Shown here in pieces: positions 24,683 through 33,043 of a DNA stretch of 64,000 nt. The stretch covers positions 1-64,000 of the forward strand of contig VGZA01000019.1 in NCBI GenBank assembly GCA_016872775.1. Direction: 5' to 3'. The position numbers and the translations under genes were made by a program. The stretch comes from Planctomycetota bacterium (lineage in GTDB: Bacteria > Planctomycetota > Planctomycetia > Pirellulales > Pirellulaceae). The notes beneath the pieces were generated by a model, which was not told the origin of the DNA, did no database searches, and saw nothing but the letters and a program-made list of their open reading frames with translations. Numbering within the stretch: the stretch's first letter is position 1; every line of letters begins with the position of its first letter.

Positions 24683-27115
24683 ATGTACTGGCGCCATCTT
24701 TGCGCAACGCCTGCATGCTCGCTGTTTTTCGCACTGGCGCTCCAGACGGCGCCGGGCGAAAGCAACGATCGAGTAACGTTGGAACGGCGGTATCAGGCGG
24801 CGGCGGACCACTATGCGGCAGGCCGATGGGAATCGGCGGCGATCGCCCTGCAGAAGGTGGCTGAAAACGCCAGTCGCGAGAATCGTCGAGCCGTCGACGC
24901 GATGTTCTTCCTTGGCGAATCGCTGCTGCGATTGAAACAGCCGGAACGAGCCTACCAATGGTTCGCGAAATCGCTGGAAGCGGAACCGAACCATGCTCAC
25001 GCTACGGCGGCCCGATTTCGACTTGGTGAATCGGCGTACCTGATGGGTGACTTTGAGCGTGCCGGCCCGGCGCTGCGCGCGTACGTCGCCGGATCATCGG
25101 ACGGTGCCTTCGTGGCGCACGCCTGTGTGTACCTTGGCGAACTGAGCCTTGCGCAACAATCGTTCGTCGATGCTCAGGACTGGTTTCAACGCGCCGTTCC
25201 GCTCATGACGGATCGGCGCTTGCTGGCGGATTGCCGGATCGGCATGGGGCGGGCCTACGAGGGAGCGTCGGCTTTCGAACCGGCCAGCGAACTGTTTCAG
25301 CAAGAATTGGAGATCACCGATTCGCCGCATCGCGGCGAGGCGCTGTATCGTCTGGCCCGCATCGCTTACCAGCGGCGGGACTTCCCGCGTGCCGCGCAAC
25401 TGTTTCAGAGAAAAGCCGCCTCGGAATTCGACGACCGGTACCGCTGGGAGTCGGCGTACTGGCACGCGATGAGTGAAGCGGGGCAGTCGCATTGGGAGCG
25501 GGCCGGCCAGCTCTTTCAGGTCGCGGCAGCCGTGGAGGATGCGCACCGCCTGGCTCCGGCGATTCATTGGGGGCTGGCGGTGTCGTTGTGGAATCAGGGC
25601 CGGGCCGACGAGGCGGCGGCGGAATACGAGCGGATCGGGGATGAATGGCCGCATAGTGCCTGGGGCGACGACAGTTTATTCGAGCGGGTGCGGATGGCGG
25701 CCGAAGCGAGCCAGCACGCGCTTACCGAATCACTGGCCGCCCGATTTCATTTCGAATATGGAGGCAGTTCCCTGCGGTCCTCCGTTGCCCAGTTCCAGGC
25801 GCGATCGCTGTTGGCGCAAGGCAAATTTGCCGCCGCCCTCGCGGCACTCGATGCATTTCCGGAAAGCGAAATTGCCGGCGGCAGTGACGAAGTACGTGGC
25901 TGGCACCAGTATTATCGTGCGCTCTCCCATGCGGGGCTGGGCGAACATGAACGGGCGGCGTCGATCCTGCGTGCGTTACTCGAGGCGGACATTTCCGACG
26001 GTTTGCGCGGCGCTGTCGATGCGGCCGTCACCCGGCAAGGCCGCGATCGCAAGCAGCTCGATCAAGCGCACGACCAATATCAACGCGGCGACGCGGCGGG
26101 TGCGCGGCAGGCTCTGCGTGCGTGGCTGGACGAGTTTCCGTCGAGCGCGTGGCGCGACGATTGCCTGGCGCGTCTGGCGATGATTGCGATCGAGTTGAAC
26201 CAGCCAAAAGAAGCGGAAGACGCCTACCGCGAATTGGCGGAGGATTTTTCGGCGAGCCCGCATTGGCTGCAGTCCGCGCACTGGCTCGCGCTCCGCGCCG
26301 GTCAGCGGCGGTCGTGGGCAACCGCGGGGCGGTGGGCGGAGAAGATCCTGGCGCGCGAATGTCCCGCGGAGATCGGTTCGCGGATGCGGCAGCTGCTGTT
26401 GCAGGCGACCGCCGCGTCTGGCAACTGGCGCGATCTGTCCGCGCTCGCGGAGGTAATGCTCGCCAGCCAGGACGCGGACGAGCTCTTAGCGGCGCGCTAC
26501 TGGTTGGGCGAATCGCAATATCAATCGGGCGAATTCGCCCAGGCGCTGACCACCTGGCGCGGCGGAGCCGATTCCCTCACCACGCTGGGACATCCACTGC
26601 ACCGCGCGATGCAGCTGCGGCAGGCGCAATGCCTGGCTCGCGTCGGACAATGGCGGCAGCTGGAGGAATTGCTCGACCGACGGGAACGGGAAGATCCGCA
26701 GCACCGCGATCAGGCCGCCGCGGGGGAATACCTTTATCTTCGCGGCCGATGCCAATTCCAGGCGAGTCGATTTCAGGAGGCGCGCCGGTCTTTCGAACGC
26801 GTCATCCGTTCGGTCGACACCAGCCGCGGCGAAACGGCCGCCCGCGCCCAGTGGATGATCGGCGAATCCTGGCTGGCCGAACAATCGTATGGTACGGCGA
26901 TCGCCGCATACCAGCGTGTTCAGTTTTACGAATTCCCGCAGTGGCAGGCCGCCGCGCTGCTGCGCGAAGGCAAGTGCCACGAACTCCTCGGCGACTGGGC
27001 GCGCAGTTTCGCGTGTTATACGCGGATCGTCGCGGAACATCCGCGAAGCAGTTCCGTCGAGGACGCCAATGATCGACTTGCGACCCTGCAGGCGCACGTT
27101 GCGCAAAGGAAGTAA
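24683..27115 (+). CDS. large secreted TPR protein, Tol-like operon
   Basis: An 810-residue protein with an N-terminal signal peptide or anchor (about residues 6-22) and TPR-type helical repeats along its whole length, for example AIALQKVAENASRENRRA, FFLGESLLRLKQPERAYQWF and FRLGESAYLMGDFERAGPAL. The layout resembles YbgF/CpoB and Tol-associated TPR proteins but is much longer. ATG 24683 follows gaagg at 24671-24675. It is the first gene of a run with ExbB, ExbD and a cyclase-fold protein, with gaps of only 1-3 bases, so it likely works in the periplasm with a proton-driven envelope motor (inference). Confidence 0.85.
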   Translation: MYWRHLCATPACSLFFALALQTAPGESNDRVTLERRYQAAADHYAAGRWESAAIALQKVAENASRENRRAVDAMFFLGESLLRLKQPERAYQWFAKSLEAEPNHAHATAARFRLGESAYLMGDFERAGPALRAYVAGSSDGAFVAHACVYLGELSLAQQSFVDAQDWFQRAVPLMTDRRLLADCRIGMGRAYEGASAFEPASELFQQELEITDSPHRGEALYRLARIAYQRRDFPRAAQLFQRKAASEFDDRYRWESAYWHAMSEAGQSHWERAGQLFQVAAAVEDAHRLAPAIHWGLAVSLWNQGRADEAAAEYERIGDEWPHSAWGDDSLFERVRMAAEASQHALTESLAARFHFEYGGSSLRSSVAQFQARSLLAQGKFAAALAALDAFPESEIAGGSDEVRGWHQYYRALSHAGLGEHERAASILRALLEADISDGLRGAVDAAVTRQGRDRKQLDQAHDQYQRGDAAGARQALRAWLDEFPSSAWRDDCLARLAMIAIELNQPKEAEDAYRELAEDFSASPHWLQSAHWLALRAGQRRSWATAGRWAEKILARECPAEIGSRMRQLLLQATAASGNWRDLSALAEVMLASQDADELLAARYWLGESQYQSGEFAQALTTWRGGADSLTTLGHPLHRAMQLRQAQCLARVGQWRQLEELLDRREREDPQHRDQAAAGEYLYLRGRCQFQASRFQEARRSFERVIRSVDTSRGETAARAQWMIGESWLAEQSYGTAIAAYQRVQFYEFPQWQAAALLREGKCHELLGDWARSFACYTRIVAEHPRSSSVEDANDRLATLQAHVAQRK

Positions 27116-27118
27116 ACG

Positions 27119-27979
27119 ATGAAGAGACTCCGAATTGTCAGCGTCGCAGTGCTGCTGCTGGCTGCCGTTGCCGCCGCCACCTGGTACTTCATGTCGCGAG
27201 GCGCCGCCAGCCGCGATTCCGCGGCAGTCGATGTCGCGACGCCGGCCACGGAGGAATCCGACACCGACCGCTCGGCGAACATCGCAACAAAGCGAACCTC
27301 CCCGCGCATCCCCACCAAGAACATGTTGCAGATGCTCAAGGATGGCGGACCGGTCATGTTTCCGATCGGAATCTGCTCGTTTCTCTTGACGATTTTCGTG
27401 ATGGAACGATCGATTGCCCTGCGTCGCAGCCGGGTGATCCCTTCACCGTGGGTGAAGCGATTCCTGAGCCAGTTGCGCGATGGTCAGTTGGAAAGAGATA
27501 CCGCGCTCGAATTGTGCGCCGACAACGGCAGCGCAGTCTCCAAGGTCTTTGCGGCCGCGGTAAAGAAATGGGGACGCCCCGCGGTCGAAGTCGAACAAGC
27601 GATCCTCGACGCGGGCGAGCGCGTTACCAATGACCTGCGACGGTACTTGCGGCTGTTCAACGGCATCTCCACCGTGACGCCACTGCTCGGCCTGCTCGGT
27701 ACCGTATTCGGAATGATCCATTCGTTCAATACGATTTCCAATTCCGACGCCATGGGCAAGTCCGAACTGCTCGCCGCCGGGATTGGCGAAGCACTGCTCT
27801 CCACGGCGGCGGGCCTGTCGGTCGCGATCCCGGCGTTGATCGTCTACCTGTATTTTGTCGGACGCGTTGACCGATTCGTGATCGACATCGACGCCGCCGG
27901 GCAGGAACTGGTCGAGTTCATTTCGGCCGAAGCCCGGGGAACACTCCGTAGCACTCGCAAGGAAAGAACCGCGGCCTGA
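27119..27979 (+). CDS. MotA/TolQ/ExbB-family proton channel subunit
   Basis: A 286-residue inner-membrane protein. An extra N-terminal membrane segment (residues 6-24) and a linker come before the ExbB core. The core has helix 1 at MFPIGICSFLLTIFVMERSIAL, a cytoplasmic loop, and then the two conserved helices with GISTVTPLLGLLGTVFGMIHSF and LSVAIPALIVYLYFVGRV. It pairs with ExbD/TolR to use the proton gradient to move envelope proteins. It starts 3 bases after the TPR gene and is followed directly by exbD. Confidence 0.93.
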   Translation: MKRLRIVSVAVLLLAAVAAATWYFMSRGAASRDSAAVDVATPATEESDTDRSANIATKRTSPRIPTKNMLQMLKDGGPVMFPIGICSFLLTIFVMERSIALRRSRVIPSPWVKRFLSQLRDGQLERDTALELCADNGSAVSKVFAAAVKKWGRPAVEVEQAILDAGERVTNDLRRYLRLFNGISTVTPLLGLLGTVFGMIHSFNTISNSDAMGKSELLAAGIGEALLSTAAGLSVAIPALIVYLYFVGRVDRFVIDIDAAGQELVEFISAEARGTLRSTRKERTAA

Positions 27980-27981
27980 CC

Positions 27982-28404
27982 ATGCCCCTGAAAACGCTCC
28001 AGGACGAACAGCCCTCGATCAACCTGACGTCGATGATCGACGTGCTGTTCCTGCTGATCATTTTTTTCATGGTCGGCACACGGTTCTCCGACATGGAGGG
28101 CAACCTGGACGTGGAATTGCCCAAGGTCAGCGAGGGCGGCCAGCCGCGGCAGACGCCCCGAGCCCACGTCGTGTCTGTCCGCCGCGATGGCTCCCTGCTG
28201 CTCGACCAGCACGAAATCGCCCTGCGCGAGCTGACGAGTGAACTGCAGCGGATGGAAAAGGAGACGCCCGGAATGGCGGTCGTCATCCGTGGTGATGGAG
28301 AAGGTACGTTTCAGCACGTGGCCGACGCGCTGGCCGCCTGCAAGAGAGCGGGGATTCAACGGCTCGACGTGGCGGTACGGGTGACCCGCCAGGAGTCCCG
28401 CTGA
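27982..28404 (+). CDS. ExbD/TolR-family protein
   Basis: A 140-residue protein with one N-terminal membrane helix. The key motif is LTSMIDVLFLLIIFFMVG, in which the membrane Asp (Asp19) carries the proton in ExbD/TolR, followed by a short periplasmic domain ending FQHVADALAACKRAGI. The stop overlaps the next start (TGATGA), so translation is coupled. Confidence 0.94.
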   Translation: MPLKTLQDEQPSINLTSMIDVLFLLIIFFMVGTRFSDMEGNLDVELPKVSEGGQPRQTPRAHVVSVRRDGSLLLDQHEIALRELTSELQRMEKETPGMAVVIRGDGEGTFQHVADALAACKRAGIQRLDVAVRVTRQESR

Positions 28405-30245
28405 TGAACTGGGACTGGGTCGCATCGGCGTTGATCTGGACCGGCCTGATCGGCACAGCGACCGGCGCGATCGCCAGTACCCGTACCCAGTGGGTTCGGT
28501 CGCGACCGCTCGGGAATTACATCGCATGGTCGGTCGTCGCGCACGTCGTCTTGCTCGCATTGGCCTATGCAACGAAGTTCAACTATGACGTCGCGGGCGT
28601 CGGCAACGGGTACGGTCCCTTGCTGGTGCGACTTTCGTCGCTGGACGAACTTGACGACGCCGAGGCTTCGGAACCTGTCGACGCGACAGCGACCGTGGAG
28701 CCAGATGTCGCAATGATGGCGGACCGGACGCCGGAAACGGTGTCACCGATACCGGATGCGTCAGGCCCTGCGGAGATGCCAGAAGGAAATACGAACGCGA
28801 GCGCCCGAGAAAACTCGTCTCCGCCCGAGGGAGCTCTGGACCTTCCAGAGACACCGCCGATCCCGCCACTGATCGATCGATCCACCATGGCGCGAAACGC
28901 CGACGAGGTGATACCGCCACCGCTGATCGCGCCACCGTCCCGGGCCAACGAATCCGCGCCCGACAAGGCTGCCAGCGAACGGGTCGCCGTCGACGACTCC
29001 GCCGCGGGTCGCCCAGGCGCTCGAACCAGCAACGAAGATCCCGCCATACCTCCTGACGCTGAAAACGACAATGCTCTTCGCAGTCGTACCCGTCCGGAGA
29101 TGTCGGCGAACCGGCACGAGTGGCAACCGCCACGACGGGAACAAACGCCGGTTCCTCGAGTCTATCAGAACCGCAGTGACGCTCAACGCGCGCTGATGGC
29201 CGTCCGCTTTGGCGGCGGCGCGGACACCGAAGCCGCCGTCGAACGCGCGCTGCGATGGCTGGCGAAACACCAGGAACAAGATGGTCGCTGGGATGCCGAC
29301 GCCTTGGGAGCCGGTCATGAAATTCGATTGCTCGGCCAGGACCGCCGAGGCGCCGGCGCCGATGCGGATACCGGAATCTCGGCCCTGGCAATCCTGTCGT
29401 TCCTCGGTTCGGGGAAGACTCACGAGCAAGGAGAATATGAAGAGGTCGTCAAGCGCGGACTGGAATTTCTGCTCGTGACGCAGCGTTCCGATGGTTCCTT
29501 CGCCGGAGATGCCAAGGTCGTCGAGGCCATGTACTGCCACGGCATCTCCCTGCTGGCGATCGCCGAAGCGTATGCCCTGACGAAAGACGAGCGACTGCGA
29601 ACCGCGTTGGAACGCGGCGTCGAATTCACCTTGCGGCGTCAACATCCGTCGTCGGGAGGGTGGCGCTATGAGCCGGGTGATCTGGGAGACACGAGTCAAT
29701 TCGGTTGGCAGGTCCTGGCGCTGAAAAGCGCGGAAGCGACGGGCCTGGCAATCCCGCAGACAGCGCGCGGAGGCATGTCGCGTTTTCTGAATTCGGTTTC
29801 GTCCGGCCGTAATCGTGGACTTGCCAGTTATCGCGCGGGGGAACGAGTCACGACCACCATGACCGCCGAAGCGTTGGTTTGCCGCGTGTTCCTGGACGAA
29901 TGCACCGAGTCACAGAGCCGCGAGGCTGTCGAGTTTCTGCGGAGCGAGATTCCGCGCAAGGGACAGGATAATCACTATTACTGGTACTACGGCACCCTGG
30001 CGATGTTCCAGATGCAGGGAGCCGAATGGCAGCAGTGGAACTCCGCGTTGAAAGAGCAGTTATTATCGAGTCAGAAGCTGCAGGGCCCCGCCGCGGGTAG
30101 CTGGGATCCCGATCGTCAATGGGGACAGTACGGTGGCCGCGTTTTCAGCACCGCGTTGGCGACACTTTGCCTGGAAGTGTATTACCGTTACCTGCCGATC
30201 TACCAGGCTGCCGAAGCGCGTGCCTCGCGGCGAACTTTGAAGTAG
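28404..30245 (+). CDS. membrane protein with terpenoid-cyclase/prenyltransferase-fold repeats
   Basis: A 613-residue protein. Two hydrophobic segments near residues 6-20 and 35-52 anchor it. Residues about 70-250 are an acidic, Pro-rich, disordered linker. The C-terminal 350 residues hold alpha-toroid repeats as in squalene cyclases: VERALRWLAKHQEQDGRW, VKRGLEFLLVTQRSDGSF and LERGVEFTLRRQHPSSGGW. The catalytic DxDD of squalene-hopene cyclases is not seen, so enzyme activity is unlikely and peptide or glycan binding is an alternative. This type of protein recurs in planctomycetes. The coupling to ExbD suggests it is the periplasmic effector of the motor (inference). Confidence 0.82.
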   Translation: MNWDWVASALIWTGLIGTATGAIASTRTQWVRSRPLGNYIAWSVVAHVVLLALAYATKFNYDVAGVGNGYGPLLVRLSSLDELDDAEASEPVDATATVEPDVAMMADRTPETVSPIPDASGPAEMPEGNTNASARENSSPPEGALDLPETPPIPPLIDRSTMARNADEVIPPPLIAPPSRANESAPDKAASERVAVDDSAAGRPGARTSNEDPAIPPDAENDNALRSRTRPEMSANRHEWQPPRREQTPVPRVYQNRSDAQRALMAVRFGGGADTEAAVERALRWLAKHQEQDGRWDADALGAGHEIRLLGQDRRGAGADADTGISALAILSFLGSGKTHEQGEYEEVVKRGLEFLLVTQRSDGSFAGDAKVVEAMYCHGISLLAIAEAYALTKDERLRTALERGVEFTLRRQHPSSGGWRYEPGDLGDTSQFGWQVLALKSAEATGLAIPQTARGGMSRFLNSVSSGRNRGLASYRAGERVTTTMTAEALVCRVFLDECTESQSREAVEFLRSEIPRKGQDNHYYWYYGTLAMFQMQGAEWQQWNSALKEQLLSSQKLQGPAAGSWDPDRQWGQYGGRVFSTALATLCLEVYYRYLPIYQAAEARASRRTLK

Positions 30246-30295
30246 CGTGCAGCGTCGACATGTTTGGCGCGACGGCTCACGAAACAAATTTTGTG

Positions 30296-31654
30296 TTACG
30301 GCGCGATGACGCTAACGGCGGGGGGAGTCTGCATCATTCGCGGGTTCGTGGCCGCGCTCGCCTGAGGCGGGAAAAAGACAAAGTGTAACCAGAACCTCAG
30401 GCGGTGGCGGGTCGCTGGCGGCGCGTCGGGCCGCGCCGCGTCATCTTGGGCAATGCCGCGCCAGATGGCCGTCCGCCCTTCCGCCGAGAAGGCAATGCTG
30501 TCGCGCCCACTCGATGCGAACTGATCGACCGACAGTGCCAGGCAACGGCGGTGGTCCATAATGTGCGCCCAGCCTTCCGGTGGTGGCGAGTTCTCCAGGA
30601 CTTGCGGTCCGGACGCGAGTGTCGTCGATTTCCCGGCCGCATACCGCACGACGGTCCAGGGGGCGGCGACGCGGTGCGCCTCGGCGGCCGGAGTTCCACC
30701 TGTAAACTCCACCGACTGTTCCGCGCCGAGCGCCGCATAGATCCAACTGGTGGCCCCGAAATCGACCAGGGTAGGCTCGTTGACACGGGGACTGTCGAGG
30801 GCCAGTTGCAGGACCGATCCGAGCGCGGCGACGCGCGCGTGGGGGTCGTCGACGGTCCAGTCGACTTCGACCCAGCTTACCGGCGACGGAAATAACAGGT
30901 CGACGGTCGAGCGGACGCCTTCGAGTTTTCCGGCGGGAGCCGTTCCTTCGAATCGTAACGCGACGGCGCGACGGCCATTGCGCGTGACGCGCCCGGTGTG
31001 GAATCCCTGGCCCAGGACATGCTGCTGACCGTCGCGATCGCGCAGGACGAGACCTGGCGAATCGGGCTTCAGGTGCTCCACGGGCGGAAAGTGAACCGAA
31101 CGCAACAAGCCCGCCAGATCCCGCGGTACTTTCCAAAATATATACGGCGCGTTGCTGACCTCGAAAGCGGCGTCCGATTCCGTCAGCAGATGCCCCGCCG
31201 TTGGTGGCGGCGCGGCGGCGACGTCGGGACCATAATGCACGGAGTAGCGCCGCACCTGCCACGGTTCGAGTTCGGCGTTGAAGTCGAGCCACCATTCCTC
31301 CGACGAATTTGGCGTCGGTCCCGCCGATTCGGTCGCGGGGGAGAACTGCGCGGGCACGAGGCTTCCTTGTGCGTCCTTCAGAGCGAAGGCGGTTCCATGA
31401 GCGATCGCGCGTGGAAGGCGCAGCTTGAATGCCACCGGCGAAGCAGCGCGGCGCAGGCCCGAGATCTCCCGCACTTCGATCGTCAACGATTCGCTTGCCG
31501 ACGCGTTGCCCGCTTGGACAACGAAGAACGGCGACGTCGTCAGGAAGTGCGTACACAAAATGGCGGCCAGGCCGGCGCGTAGGCAGCGACGTGCGAAGGT
31601 TCGCACGAGCCGCCACGCGAGGCCCAGGTTCGACGGACGCGGCGGGAAACGCAT
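30296..31654 (-). CDS. secreted protein of unknown function
   Basis: A 452-residue protein with an N-terminal signal or anchor (about residues 24-48, ending VVQAG). The rest is predominantly beta, with many Trp and His residues (EEWWLDFNAELEPWQVRRYSVHYG, VSWVEVDWTVDDPHARV). The pattern is like carbohydrate-active or carbohydrate-binding beta-sandwich proteins such as rhamnogalacturonan-lyase-like families, but I cannot identify a family. It is convergent with the cyclase-fold gene. Real coding status is supported by its length, export signal and steady composition. Confidence 0.65.
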   Translation of the reverse strand: MRFPPRPSNLGLAWRLVRTFARRCLRAGLAAILCTHFLTTSPFFVVQAGNASASESLTIEVREISGLRRAASPVAFKLRLPRAIAHGTAFALKDAQGSLVPAQFSPATESAGPTPNSSEEWWLDFNAELEPWQVRRYSVHYGPDVAAAPPPTAGHLLTESDAAFEVSNAPYIFWKVPRDLAGLLRSVHFPPVEHLKPDSPGLVLRDRDGQQHVLGQGFHTGRVTRNGRRAVALRFEGTAPAGKLEGVRSTVDLLFPSPVSWVEVDWTVDDPHARVAALGSVLQLALDSPRVNEPTLVDFGATSWIYAALGAEQSVEFTGGTPAAEAHRVAAPWTVVRYAAGKSTTLASGPQVLENSPPPEGWAHIMDHRRCLALSVDQFASSGRDSIAFSAEGRTAIWRGIAQDDAARPDAPPATRHRLRFWLHFVFFPPQASAATNPRMMQTPPAVSVIAP

Positions 31655-31746
31655 GGTGCGGAAGCTCCTGGATCCAGCGGTCGGTTTCTGGACGAACCGA
31701 CAGTTCCGCCCGTCGCCGAATACAGGGTGACCGGAACGCGGGTGGA

Positions 31747-32157
31747 TTAATCCGGAGTTCGTCGACCGTGAATATTGAGTGTGGCGATCACTTCGTCAAG
31801 GTTATGGCGGAGTCCGAAGCCGAGGCTCTGGCAGAGGTTGAGCATCATCCAGTGATCCGGGAGAATTCGCCCCGTGACCTGCTCAACTCCTTCCTTGCGT
31901 CCGATTTCGATGAGCAGTTGCAGCAGCTGGCGTCCCAGACCTCGACCTTGCCAGGAATCCCCGACGGTCACGGCGAATTCGGCGCTGCTGGAGCGCCATT
32001 CACGGCTGAGGCTTGCGACGCCGGCAATGGCGCGGCCGCCGTCCGGCCCGTTGTGCACTGCCACGAGCGCCAGTTCCCGGTCGTAATCGTTCAAACAGAC
32101 GCGGATCAGTCGCTCGTGGTCAACCCGGCGGCTGAACGCCACCAGGATGCGACTCAA
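31747..32157 (-). pseudogene. truncated GNAT acetyltransferase domain
   Basis: 136 codons encode a GNAT domain with the acetyl-CoA loop DSWQGRGLGRQLLQLLIEIG. The start VDHERLIRVCLNDYDRELALVA is typical of the GNAT part attached to the C-terminus of large NDP-forming acyl-CoA synthetases (Pat type, about 900 residues). Here the synthetase part is missing: directly upstream the sequence turns into a receiver-domain relic on the other strand. Only a TTG could serve as start. It may still be expressed as a free GNAT domain, but a broken gene is more likely. Confidence 0.65.
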
Positions 32158-32465
32158 CGCCTGGCGAGAAAATTCGTTCGACGTGGATTTGATGGATGTG
32201 CAGATGCCGCGGTCATGGATGGCCTCACCGCGGCGGCCGAAATCCGGCGATCCGAGCAGCCATTGGGCCCCGGCATCAGTACATTGTCGAGATGACAGCC
32301 CATGCGATGTCGGGCGACCGCGAAAGGTGCCTGGACGCCGGCATGGACGACTATATCAGTAAACCGGTAACTCCCCGGGCGTTGTTGGACATCCTGTCCC
32401 GGGTCCCCGTTCCTTCTGGAATAACCGTGATCGTCGCGTCCCGTCGTATTTCGAGGGTAGAATAA
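32147..32465 (+). pseudogene. response-regulator receiver relic with two frameshifts
   Basis: Three frames together give the second half of a receiver domain. The first gives [14 protein letters not shown], including the phospho-acceptor Asp region. After a shift near 32210 comes [19 protein letters not shown]. After a second shift near 32270 come [29 protein letters not shown] and TPRALLDIL, with the conserved Lys. This C-terminal style (AMTAHAM...DDYISKP) is that of hybrid histidine kinases. The N-terminal half and the rest of the gene are missing, cut at about the same point as the GNAT relic. Confidence 0.8.
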
Positions 32466-32578
32466 GTTTCACGCCAGAAACCACCATTCCGCACAATCGG
32501 CCTTCCCTCGACGCTGACGCCGGTTACCATAGAGAGAATCAACCGATCGGGGGTCGAGAGGCGTCGTACAGTTTCAGC

Positions 32579-32600
32579 CGGGTCGGGAGACCCGTCCTAC
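32579..32600 (-). repeat. GTAGGACGG-type palindromic intergenic element
   Basis: Read on the minus strand this is gtaggacgggtctcccgacc followed by cg, with a 6-base stem CGGGTC/GACCCG. It shares the first nine bases and the stem-loop layout with the element at 53033-53055. Its right edge is only 17 bases before the zinc-ribbon gene. Confidence 0.6.
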
Positions 32601-32617
32601 ACGTTGAGGTTTTTGCC

Positions 32618-32911
32618 GTGCCAACCTACGTTTATGAAGTCATCGAGGAAGATGGCAAAGGGGGGGAGAGGTTCGAGCTGTTCCAGCGGATTTCTGACGA
32701 ACCGCTGACGATCCATCCCGAGAATGGAAAGCCGGTGCGTCGAGTGATTCAGACACCGGCGATCGCGGGGAAATATGCACCCATGAATACGGAACGGGCC
32801 CTGAAGGACGACAGCAAGTTGGAACGGCTCGGTTTTACGAAATACGTCAAGTCGGATAACGGACGCTACGAAAAGGTGGTCGGAAGTGGTCCGTCGCAGA
32901 TCGGCGAGTAG
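32618..32911 (+). CDS. FmdB-like protein without zinc-ribbon cysteines
   Basis: A 97-residue protein. It starts MPTYVYEVIEEDGKGGERFE and contains LFQRISDEPLTIHP, which match FmdB/regulatory zinc-ribbon proteins (usual start MPTYEYxCxxCGxxFE, then ISDEPLTxCPxC). All four cysteines of the ribbon are replaced, and the whole protein has none. The rest, to about residue 97, fits the family's longer members. The GTG start has tgaggt at 32604-32609. It probably keeps the fold without zinc; the role of FmdB proteins is poorly known. Confidence 0.75.
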   Translation: MPTYVYEVIEEDGKGGERFELFQRISDEPLTIHPENGKPVRRVIQTPAIAGKYAPMNTERALKDDSKLERLGFTKYVKSDNGRYEKVVGSGPSQIGE

Positions 32912-33043
32912 CCCGGGTCACGGCGTAAAGGTAGGCCGCTAAACGACTTCTCTAGGTTGTTGTCTCGTGCTATATTGCGAACTGTTGCCGGTTCTCTTGC
33001 GGAACGCGGTTCGCCCGTAACAGTTTGTCTCAGAAAGTTGCCG

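Noticed and set aside
23575-24864. Plus-strand ORF of 429 codons
   Set aside because: Antisense to a recognised dehydrogenase over most of its length; the rest crosses the divergent promoter region.
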